This document shows positions 1 through 4,746 of a stretch of DNA of 5,229 nt, one piece after another; positions within the stretch are counted from its first letter, which is position 1; every line of letters begins with the position of its first letter. Both the position numbers and the translations under genes were made by a program. The stretch comes from Thermococcus sp. (GTDB lineage: Archaea; Methanobacteriota_B; Thermococci; Thermococcales; Thermococcaceae): assembly GCA_026987155.1 (NCBI GenBank), contig JALSNG010000013.1, forward strand, positions 1-5,229. Direction: 5' to 3'. The notes under the pieces are model-generated. The model made no database searches, had not been told where the DNA came from, and worked only from the letters and a program-made list of their open reading frames with translations.

Positions 1-233
1 CGACCCCAGCTCCGGCTGGTGAAGGAGCTGTCACCGCACCAATGCCGGGTAAGATTTTGAGAATCCTCGTGAAGGAGGGGGATGAAGTCAAAACCGGTCA
101 AGGATTACTCGTCCTGGAAGCAATGAAGATGGAGAATGAAATACCAGCACCAAAAGACGGAGTAGTTAGGAAAATCCTCGTCAAGGAAGGCGACACAGTA
201 AACACAGGCGACCCACTAATAGAACTCGGGTGA
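1..233 (+). CDS. Biotin carboxyl carrier protein, C-terminal biotinyl domain (partial, 5' end outside window); probable decarboxylase/carboxylase gamma subunit
   Basis: The reading frame is open from base 3 to the TGA at 231-233; the start lies upstream of the window. The visible 76 residues are a short Pro/Ala/Gly-rich linker end (TPAPAGEGAVTAP) followed by a complete biotinyl/lipoyl domain. The biotinylation motif EAMKMEN is intact and the acceptor Lys is the codon at 126-128. The two symmetric halves of the fold are visible as the repeated phrases ILRILVKEGDEV and VRKILVKEGDTV around the motif, with the usual ending PLIEL. Biotin on this Lys carries CO2 between a carboxyltransferase and a second catalytic or membrane subunit. 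The sequence closely resembles, from memory, the Pyrococcus BCCP annotated as methylmalonyl-CoA decarboxylase gamma chain. The partner enzyme (methylmalonyl-CoA or oxaloacetate decarboxylase, or acyl-CoA carboxylase) cannot be decided here because the neighbouring subunits are outside the window. It is the last gene of its unit, being followed by a T-run and a new promoter. An ATG at 42 is internal to the domain and is not the real start. Confidence 0.93.
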   Translation, partial: TPAPAGEGAVTAPMPGKILRILVKEGDEVKTGQGLLVLEAMKMENEIPAPKDGVVRKILVKEGDTVNTGDPLIELG

Positions 234-236
234 CAG

Positions 237-243
237 TTTTTTT
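237..243 (+). terminator. Oligo-T transcription termination signal after the biotin carrier gene
   Basis: Seven consecutive T begin three bases after the stop codon, followed by CC, A and a second run of four T at 247-250. Short T-runs without a required hairpin are the usual intrinsic termination signal of archaeal RNA polymerase. The position between this stop and a separate downstream promoter supports the call. Confidence 0.6.
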
Positions 244-262
244 CCATTTTCTTACCATCTGC

Positions 263-284
263 CGTTAAGATTTGAAATTTAACG
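263..284. repeat. Inverted repeat 1 upstream of cstA (CGTTAA-N10-TTAACG)
   Basis: Two perfect 6-base arms, at 263-268 and 279-284, are separated by 10 bases. The total length is 22 bp, two turns of DNA, as expected for a dimeric regulator. The centre lies about 73 bp upstream of the TATA element. It could instead be chance symmetry in AT-rich DNA or part of the 3' end of the upstream transcript. Confidence 0.45.
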
Positions 285-288
285 TTTG

Positions 289-310
289 TTTTGCCCCCAC
301 AAGGGCAAAA
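289..310. repeat. Inverted repeat 2 upstream of cstA (TTTTGCCC-N6-GGGCAAAA)
   Basis: Two perfect 8-base arms, at 289-296 and 303-310, are separated by 6 bases, making a 22-bp dyad. It is the strongest symmetry in the intergenic region and mixes GC and AT bases, so it is hard to explain by composition. It ends about 33 bp before the TATA element, where archaeal activators that bind upstream of BRE often sit. It does not match the TrmB (TATCAC-N5-GTGATA) or SurR (GTT-N3-AAC) sites I know in Thermococcales. It could also form an RNA hairpin in a read-through transcript. Confidence 0.6.
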
Positions 311-319
311 GACGAAATA

Positions 320-340
320 TTTTCGATTTCTGGCCGAAAA
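320..340. repeat. Inverted repeat 3 touching the BRE of the cstA promoter (TTTTCG-N9-CGAAAA)
   Basis: Perfect 6-base arms lie at 320-325 and 335-340, with 9 bases between them. The left arm is also paired with CGAAA at 313-317 in a smaller dyad with a 3-base centre. The right arm coincides with the purine-rich BRE just before the TATA element, so a protein bound here would block or assist TFB. The AT-rich arms make chance symmetry more likely than for repeat 2. Confidence 0.4.
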
Positions 341-350
341 GCATTTATAT
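335..350 (+). promoter_or_regulatory. Archaeal BRE/TATA promoter of cstA
   Basis: A purine-rich BRE-like stretch (CGAAAA, 335-340) is followed by TTTATAT at 344-350, a canonical Thermococcales box A. With the usual distance of about 25 bases, transcription should start near 370-375, giving a leader of some 22-27 bases that holds the ribosome binding site at 385-391. This placement also argues that the coding start is 397 and not an earlier in-frame codon. Confidence 0.75.
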
Positions 351-384
351 TCAAAAAATGTACACCAAAGTGCAAAAATTACAC

Positions 385-391
385 GGGGGTG
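385..391 (+). promoter_or_regulatory. Ribosome binding site deciding the cstA start
   Basis: GGGGGTG lies five bases before the ATG at 397 and resembles the archaeal GGAGGTGA consensus. The in-frame TTG at 286 is upstream of the predicted promoter and has no such site. Confidence 0.7.
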
Positions 392-396
392 CAACT

Positions 397-2127
397 ATGA
401 ACTCCGCTGTTGTAATCTTGATAGCGGCTGCAATCTACCTGGGCATGTATTTTAGCTACGGCAAGAGCCTTCAGAACAAAGTCGTAAGGGCCGACTCCAA
501 TAGGCCGACTCCGGCCCACAAACTCTACGACGGAGTCGACTACGTTCCGGCTCACCCGCTGGTTCTGTACGGCCACCACTTTGCGTCGATAGCAGGAGCC
601 GGGCCAATCGTCGGTCCTGCCGTGGCAATGGCATGGGGATGGCTTCCGGGACTCATCTGGGTCTGGTTCGGCAACGTTTTCATCGGTGCAGTTCACGACT
701 ACCTTGCACTGATGTCATCGGTTCGCTACGACGGTAAATCCGTCCAGTGGATAGCCGGAAAGCTCATGAGCAGGAGAACGGGAATAGCCTTCGAGTTCTA
801 CATTCTCTTTGCCCTGCTGCTGGTCCTCGCGGCGTTCATGTCGGTTATAGCCACAATATTCAACAAGACCCCGGAGGCGGCAACGGCATCGATACTCTTC
901 CTCGTATCGGCGGTGATAGTGGGCTACCTGATGTACAAGACGAGCCTCCACTTTGCGGGCTCAACCATTGTGGGCCTGGTCCTCCTAATAATATCAGTGT
1001 ACCTCGGCTTCAAGTTCCCGATACACGCCTCATACCACGCATGGAACGTCTTCCTCTTCGCCTACATCATAATAGCAGCATCATTGCCGGTCTGGATACT
1101 CCTGCAGCCAAGGGACTACCTCAACGCGTACATACTGTGGTTCGGCCTGATACTCGGCGGCGTCGCCTTCGCCATCCTGGGAAGCAAGGGAACCTTCACC
1201 GCCCCATCATTCACCACCTGGTCGGCAAACGTGGTCGGTGGAAAACCATCACCCTTCTGGCCGACGATACCGCTCGTCATAGCCTGTGGCTCTCTCAGCG
1301 GATTCCATTCAATAGTCGGCTCCGGAACCACATCAAAGCAGCTTGACAACGAGCTCCACGGACTCATGGTAGGCTACGGTGGAATGTTCACCGAGGGATT
1401 CCTCTCAACCATAGTCATAGCATCTATAGCCGTCTACGGCCTCAAGGTGTTCCAGGGGCTCAACATTCCAGTCACCGTTGACAACTGGGGAGCCCAGTAC
1501 GCCATTCAGGTTGTCAAACACGGTCTCAAGGTAGGAATATTCGCCAAGAGCTACGCCTACGGCCTGCAGGACGCATTTGGAATACCCTTCAAGACCGGAG
1601 CGGTCTTCGCCAGCCTCTGGGTTTCAGCGTTCGCTTTGACAACCCTCGACACTGCAACGAGGCTCGGCCGCTTCGCCTGGCAAGAGGTAGTAGGAATGTT
1701 CATGGACACAAGCGAGGGAACGGGTAAGATACTCTCCAACAAGTGGCTCGCCTCCTTTGTGCTCGCGCTCGTGGGCATGTGGCTCGCCTGGGGCAACCAG
1801 TGGCTTATCCTATGGCCGGCCTTCAGCGGCATGAACCAGATGCTGGCGAGCATAGCCATGATGACGGCCGCACTCTGGGTCACGAAAGTCCAGCGGGCAG
1901 GGAAGTGGAGCTGGGCAGTCCTGATTCCAGCGCTCTTCCTGTGGATAACGGTAACGCTGGCACTGCTCTGGTTCCTCGTAGTAGTAGTTCCGGGAATCGG
2001 AGCGGTGGGAACAAGGTACGCAGTAGGTTTCATAACCCTGGTCGGCATACTCCTCAACCTCCTCCTGGTCTTTGACTTCTGGGCGGCGTGGAAGAAACCG
2101 GCTGAGGAGTACGCCGCAGCTTCCTGA
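397..2127 (+). CDS. cstA: CstA-family carbon starvation protein (peptide/pyruvate-type transporter)
   Basis: A 576-residue polytopic membrane protein starts at the ATG at 397, behind a ribosome binding site and a TATA promoter. CstA hallmarks are clear: HHFASIAGAGPIVGPA at residues 60-75, GSGTTSKQL near 308-316, and the conserved TTLDTATRLGRFAW near 415-428. Hydrophobic segments start at residue 3 and recur to the C-terminus (for example about 84-108, 131-155, 163-180, 185-207 and 216-236), more than ten in all. Family members in enteric bacteria (CstA, BtsT/YjiY) import peptides or pyruvate and are about 700 residues long. This protein matches the shorter form, which lacks the extra C-terminal part, and seems complete. 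The substrate cannot be read from sequence. Peptide or small-carboxylate uptake would fit a peptide-fermenting heterotroph and the neighbouring biotin-dependent decarboxylase/carboxylase. It has its own promoter with several upstream dyads, which suggests regulation by a DNA-binding protein. Confidence 0.93.
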   Translation: MNSAVVILIAAAIYLGMYFSYGKSLQNKVVRADSNRPTPAHKLYDGVDYVPAHPLVLYGHHFASIAGAGPIVGPAVAMAWGWLPGLIWVWFGNVFIGAVHDYLALMSSVRYDGKSVQWIAGKLMSRRTGIAFEFYILFALLLVLAAFMSVIATIFNKTPEAATASILFLVSAVIVGYLMYKTSLHFAGSTIVGLVLLIISVYLGFKFPIHASYHAWNVFLFAYIIIAASLPVWILLQPRDYLNAYILWFGLILGGVAFAILGSKGTFTAPSFTTWSANVVGGKPSPFWPTIPLVIACGSLSGFHSIVGSGTTSKQLDNELHGLMVGYGGMFTEGFLSTIVIASIAVYGLKVFQGLNIPVTVDNWGAQYAIQVVKHGLKVGIFAKSYAYGLQDAFGIPFKTGAVFASLWVSAFALTTLDTATRLGRFAWQEVVGMFMDTSEGTGKILSNKWLASFVLALVGMWLAWGNQWLILWPAFSGMNQMLASIAMMTAALWVTKVQRAGKWSWAVLIPALFLWITVTLALLWFLVVVVPGIGAVGTRYAVGFITLVGILLNLLLVFDFWAAWKKPAEEYAAAS

Positions 2128-2135
2128 ACCTTTCC

Positions 2136-2141
2136 TTTTTT
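2136..2141 (+). terminator. Possible oligo-T terminator after cstA
   Basis: Six T occur nine bases after the cstA stop, preceded by TTTCC. This could end the cstA transcript. However, only 38 bases separate cstA from the next gene and I see no convincing TATA there at a workable distance, so partial read-through or co-transcription is also possible. A TATA placed in this T-rich stretch would put the transcription start almost on the next start codon, upstream of no ribosome binding site. Confidence 0.35.
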
Positions 2142-2165
2142 ACAATCCTTCTGGAGGAGGAGAAG

Positions 2166-2450
2166 ATGAAAGCCCTCAAAAGGATCTTCTCAATAATTTC
2201 TCTTCCAGTTAGAGTCCTGTGGGAGTTTCACAAGGGGTTTGAGCTTTATTACCTCCAGGGCATTAAATGGGAGGAAGAGGAACTCGAAAACGTCTTCGCG
2301 CTCATCCTGTTTGGGGATTACATTGGATTACCCCATCCCCCAACGGAGCTCAGCTTCAGACTGCTGCCCCACGTTGTGAGGGAGCTCTACGTAATGGAGA
2401 TGAAGAGCACGAAGGAAGTTTCAATGAGAACCGGCTGGATTGGGATTTAG
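2166..2450 (+). CDS. Small conserved-looking protein of unknown function, paralog A of a tandem pair
   Basis: This encodes 94 residues. The ATG at 2166 follows an excellent ribosome binding site (GGAGGAGG, 2153-2160). I do not recognise the family. The N-terminus (about residues 1-30) is basic and amphipathic. Residues about 37-78 form the core: an acidic start (EEEELENVFALIL), a hydrophobic stretch with a G-x-x-x-G-x-P pattern, a PPT turn, and a C-terminal helix with RLLPHVVREL. By hand alignment, 28 of 42 core positions are identical to the next gene product, so the two arose by duplication, while their N- and C-termini differ. There is no Cys, no signal peptide and no clear membrane span, although the core is hydrophobic enough for peripheral membrane contact. 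It opens a five-gene run with an ArsA-type ATPase; acting as partner or client adaptor of that ATPase is inference from context only. Confidence 0.85.
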   Translation: MKALKRIFSIISLPVRVLWEFHKGFELYYLQGIKWEEEELENVFALILFGDYIGLPHPPTELSFRLLPHVVRELYVMEMKSTKEVSMRTGWIGI

Positions 2451-2461
2451 GGGTGTAAAAA

Positions 2462-2743
2462 ATGGTCAAAAAGATAATCGAAGACGTAAGCGCCTTTTTG
2501 AAGGGCTTCGGGAGTGCCTTCAAGCAACAGTCAACTGAATACATTGAGTTCGAGGAGAGGGAGCTTGAGAACGTGTTCGCGCTCATACTCATGGGAGCCT
2601 TCGTTGGTATACCCTCACCGCCAACGACCCTCGTGGTGAGGCTGATGCCCCACATGGTGAGGGAGATGCACGTTATGCAAAGGAGGGCCGTTGACTTGGA
2701 CGACGTCTTCGGTGAAATTGCCGGTATGTTCGACATAGACTGA
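2462..2743 (+). CDS. Small conserved-looking protein of unknown function, paralog B of a tandem pair
   Basis: This encodes 93 residues. The ATG at 2462 is preceded by AGGGGTG (2449-2455), which overlaps the end of the preceding gene. The core, about residues 31-72, repeats that of the upstream gene: EERELENVFALIL, then G-AFVG-P-PPT, then RLMPHMVREMHVM. Shared exact residues include ELENVFALIL, PPT, RL, PH, VRE and VM. The tail differs: paralog B ends in an acidic stretch with DLDDVFGEIAGMFDID, whereas paralog A ends in a mixed tail with GWIGI. Retention of two diverged copies side by side suggests a heteromeric pair or two different partners. The gene stops 10 bases before the preferred start of the ArsA-type ATPase. 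The product is unknown and no catalytic motif is visible. Confidence 0.86.
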   Translation: MVKKIIEDVSAFLKGFGSAFKQQSTEYIEFEERELENVFALILMGAFVGIPSPPTTLVVRLMPHMVREMHVMQRRAVDLDDVFGEIAGMFDID

Positions 2744-2749
2744 GGTGAT
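2742..2749 (+). promoter_or_regulatory. Ribosome binding site deciding the ATPase start
   Basis: GAGGTGAT overlaps the stop of the preceding gene and lies four bases before the ATG at 2754. The GTG at 2745 and ATG at 2748 lie inside this site, so they are unlikely starts. Confidence 0.65.
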
Positions 2750-2753
2750 GAAC

Positions 2754-3746
2754 ATGAGGGAATTTCTGCTCCCAAAGAAAGGGTTCCGGACGATTTTTGT
2801 AATAGGTAAGGGCGGAGTCGGGAAAACAACGACCAGCGCGGCCATAGCAACTGCCCTCGCCAGGAGGGGTTACAGGACGCTGATAGTTTCCCTTGACCCT
2901 GCCCATAACCTCGGTGACGTCTTTATGGTGGCGCTCTCCGATAAACCGAAAAAGCTGGCCGAAAATCTCTACGCGAGCGAGCTCGACATGGAGAAGCTGA
3001 TAAAGGCCTACCTCAAACACCTGGAGAACAACCTCAAGAACATGTACCGCTACCTAACGGTCATAAACCTGGAGAAGTACTTCGAGGTTCTCAGCTTTTC
3101 GCCTGGAATCGAGGAGTACGCGACGCTTGAAGCAATCAGAAACATCCTCCTTGAGGGGGACGAGTGGGACATAATAGTCTTTGACACACCCCCAACGGGC
3201 CTAACGCTCCGCGTCCTGGCACTTCCAAAGATATCCCTCATATGGGCCGACAAGCTGATAGAGATAAGGAGGAAGATACTCGAAAGAAGGAGGATGATAG
3301 CCAAGATACAGGGCGAGCAGAAGTTTGTGATAGAGGGCCAGGAGTTCGTCCTGCCGAAGGAGGAAGAGGAGGATCCCGTGATGAAGGAGCTGAAGAAGTA
3401 CAGGGAAGAGATCGAGTTCGTGGATAAGGTGATAACGGACCCCAACAAGACCAGCGTCATAGCCGTCATGAACCCTGAGATGCTCCCGTTCTACGAGACG
3501 GAACGCGCCAGGGAGAGCCTGAAGAAATTCGGGATTCCATTCAACCTGGTGGTCGTGAACAAGGTGATAACCCTGGAAAGGGACGTTCCCGAGATAAGGG
3601 TGAAACTCGATGCCCAGAGGAAAGTCCTCGAGGAAATAACCTCCAAGTTCGGGGGGATTGAAATATTGAAGATACCGATGTTCCCCGAAGAACCTAGGGG
3701 GCTTGGATGGCTTGAGAAACTCGGAGGAATGGTTATTGAGGGCTGA
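2754..3746 (+). CDS. ArsA/Get3-family ATPase (deviant Walker A, SIMIBI class)
   Basis: This encodes 330 residues from the ATG at 2754, a single ATPase domain close to Get3/TRC40 in length. Motifs in order: the deviant Walker A GKGGVGKTT at 18-26 with the intradimer Lys 19; switch I SLDPAHNLGDVF at 46-57, matching the ArsA DPAHSLSD motif; switch II FDTPPTGLTLR at 143-153, matching the ArsA DTAPTGHT motif; base recognition VVNKV with Asn 269; and the late IPMFPEEPRG that ends ArsA-type folds. The middle, about 165-220, is highly charged and helical, including an EEEED run; in Get3 this region carries the client-binding subdomain. There is no Cys at all, so neither the Get3 zinc CxxC nor the arsenite-binding Cys set of ArsA is present. 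An arsenical pump role is therefore unlikely, and no arsB is near. It probably acts as a dimeric nucleotide switch delivering or assembling a client with the flanking small proteins. Family assignment is firm; the role is inference. Confidence 0.92.
   Translation: MREFLLPKKGFRTIFVIGKGGVGKTTTSAAIATALARRGYRTLIVSLDPAHNLGDVFMVALSDKPKKLAENLYASELDMEKLIKAYLKHLENNLKNMYRYLTVINLEKYFEVLSFSPGIEEYATLEAIRNILLEGDEWDIIVFDTPPTGLTLRVLALPKISLIWADKLIEIRRKILERRRMIAKIQGEQKFVIEGQEFVLPKEEEEDPVMKELKKYREEIEFVDKVITDPNKTSVIAVMNPEMLPFYETERARESLKKFGIPFNLVVVNKVITLERDVPEIRVKLDAQRKVLEEITSKFGGIEILKIPMFPEEPRGLGWLEKLGGMVIEG
3723..3728 (+). promoter_or_regulatory. Ribosome binding site supporting a TTG start inside the ATPase gene
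   Basis: GGAGGA lies within the last codons of the ATPase gene, seven bases before the TTG at 3736. It favours that start over the earlier in-frame TTG codons at 3703 and 3712. Confidence 0.55.
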
Positions 3747-4038
3747 GGAGATACTCGAACTCCTGAGGAATGTAGAAAACCCCTTCACCAATATGGACAT
3801 CGTCAGTGAGGGACTGGTAACAAAAATCGTCGTGGAAGAGGAGAAGGTTACCATCTACGTTGCCTTCGCAAGGAACACTCCGGGGCATCCCTTCGCAATG
3901 GCCCTGAACTGGGCCATCCAGGCGAGGATAATAAGGGATATGGTAAAGGTTTTAGAGGATAAGCTGGGTTATTTTGAGATAGTCGATGACGCCTCTCTGC
4001 AGCGGTACTACCCCCTTGAGGATGAAATGGAGGTCTAA
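3736..4038 (+). CDS. DUF59/MIP18-like protein with the motif Cys replaced by His
   Basis: This encodes 100 residues from the preferred TTG at 3736, overlapping the ATPase gene by 11 bases, which suggests translational coupling. The layout follows DUF59 (MIP18, PaaD, SufT): an N-terminal helix EEILELLRNVENP (4-16), then D-I-V-S-E-G-L-V (21-28) in place of the usual D-I-V-x-L-G-L-V, a strand pair IVVEEEKVTIYVAF (31-44), the loop TPGHP (48-52), and a helix to about residue 77. In most DUF59 proteins this loop is TPGCP, with a Cys linked to iron-sulfur or metal work. Here it is His 51 and the whole protein has no Cys. DUF59 domains take part in iron-sulfur cluster assembly and are fused to a ParA-type ATPase in HCF101. 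Adjacency to an ArsA-type ATPase echoes that pairing. The function could be metal-cofactor maturation with His as ligand, or a purely scaffolding role. Family call is moderate; the start is somewhat uncertain. Confidence 0.8.
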   Translation: MRAEEILELLRNVENPFTNMDIVSEGLVTKIVVEEEKVTIYVAFARNTPGHPFAMALNWAIQARIIRDMVKVLEDKLGYFEIVDDASLQRYYPLEDEMEV

Positions 4039-4040
4039 CT

Positions 4041-4697
4041 ATGGAGTTTTCATCAACGTGGATATGGGCAATAATGGTGATCGCGGCTTTAACAACGATC
4101 CAGTTCTACAAGGGGCGAAAGCTCAACCTGCAGCTCATGACCCACTACCTCGAAACCATCGAGGAAGTCGTAAAGCCAGAGGACAAGGATTACGTGTGGC
4201 TCGGGGGATACATAGGGTTCAGGGCAAACTACAAGATCAACAGGGACAACGTGAGGAGGTTCGAGTACACCCTCACGCTCCTTCCGAGGCACAGCCTCCT
4301 TTACTTCCCAATAGCACTGATAACGAGCAGACACGACAAGCTCTACGTTGTCGTCAGACCCTTTGCCCAGATCAAACGCGAGGCCCACCTCATCCAAAAG
4401 GGCTACTACCGACTAAAGCCAGACATAGAAAACGAGCCCCTCCTCCAGAAGGGGGAGGTTGAAATTGCAGGAAAGAAATACGAGGCCCTCTACGAGAAGA
4501 GACGGGATGTGGAGAACCTGAAGGCTCTAATCGAGAGTCTCTCAAAGCCAGCCAACATTAAACACGTCTCGCTAACGCCAAAGACGAACGTGTTCTACAT
4601 CCTCATGAAGCCCGAGCCGGATACCATAAAGGAAGACATGAGGAAAATAGTCCGCTTCGTCAACGAGAATCTTAAGGAGAGCCCGTTCTCATCCTGA
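4041..4697 (+). CDS. Membrane-anchored protein of unknown function, last gene of the ATPase cluster
   Basis: This encodes 218 residues. The ATG at 4041 is two bases after the preceding stop, and its ribosome binding site GGAGGT (4029-4034) lies in the end of that gene. One hydrophobic segment at about residues 7-23 (WIWAIMVIAALTTIQFY) is followed at once by the basic KGRK, so by the positive-inside rule the long C-terminal part should be cytoplasmic. That part is a mixed alpha/beta soluble domain: an early GGYIGFRANYKI strand region, a TLLPRHSLLYFPIAL hydrophobic stretch at about 79-93, then charged segments with KKYEALYEKRRDVENLKAL, and a C-terminal helix with EDMRKIVRFVNENL. There is no Cys and no known catalytic motif that I can name. 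The tight spacing ties it to the ATPase and DUF59-like genes, so it may anchor that machinery to the membrane. That role is inference; I do not recognise the family. Confidence 0.87.
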   Translation: MEFSSTWIWAIMVIAALTTIQFYKGRKLNLQLMTHYLETIEEVVKPEDKDYVWLGGYIGFRANYKINRDNVRRFEYTLTLLPRHSLLYFPIALITSRHDKLYVVVRPFAQIKREAHLIQKGYYRLKPDIENEPLLQKGEVEIAGKKYEALYEKRRDVENLKALIESLSKPANIKHVSLTPKTNVFYILMKPEPDTIKEDMRKIVRFVNENLKESPFSS

Positions 4698-4709
4698 GCT
4701 TTTGGTCTC

Positions 4710-4729
4710 TCAACCTTTTTATCGGTTGA
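4710..4729. promoter_or_regulatory. TATA promoter enclosed in a 6-bp dyad, upstream of the AbrB-like gene
   Basis: TTTTTAT at 4716-4722 is a plausible box A about 25-28 bases before the start region of the next gene. It sits exactly between the arms TCAACC (4710-4715) and GGTTGA (4724-4729). A protein binding this dyad would cover the TATA and repress, and an AbrB-type autorepressor encoded just downstream is an obvious candidate (inference). The T-run could also serve as the terminator for the upstream five-gene run, since it begins 19 bases after that stop. The BRE position (upstream CTCAACC) is not a good match to consensus. Confidence 0.5.
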
Positions 4730-4746
4730 ACCCATAGTTATACTCG

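Noticed and set aside
263..325. CRISPR-like or riboswitch interpretation of the cstA upstream repeats
   Set aside because: The three dyads have different sequences with no repeated unit, and the region lies mostly upstream of the predicted transcription start, so neither a CRISPR array nor a riboswitch fits.
286..396. N-terminal extension of the CstA frame back to a TTG at 286
   Set aside because: It would start upstream of the TATA box and run through the promoter and the dyads; the extra residues are charged and unlike CstA N-termini, while 397 has a proper ribosome binding site.
747..1346. 199-residue plus-strand open frame inside cstA in another frame
   Set aside because: Its low-complexity Pro/Arg/Gly-rich translation is typical of an out-of-frame reading of a membrane protein gene; the CstA frame is intact across it.
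1557..2057. 166-residue minus-strand open frame opposite cstA
   Set aside because: It is a shadow of the conserved CstA C-terminal half; no recognisable protein and no promoter.
2356..2850. 164-residue minus-strand open frame across the paralog pair and ATPase start
   Set aside because: It spans two genes supported by their mutual similarity and the ATPase P-loop; the Ser/Leu-rich translation is an antisense artefact.
2754..3746. Arsenic resistance locus
   Set aside because: No ArsB/Acr3 pump, ArsR-type regulator or arsenate reductase is present, and the ATPase has no cysteines.
3201..3854. 217-residue minus-strand open frame opposite the ATPase gene
   Set aside because: It is antisense to a gene with clear ArsA motifs, its composition is biased by the codon pattern of the opposite strand, and no ribosome binding site or domain is visible.
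3986..4462. 158-residue plus-strand frame overlapping the DUF59-like and membrane-anchored genes
   Set aside because: It overlaps two better supported genes with good ribosome binding sites, and its translation shows no domain.
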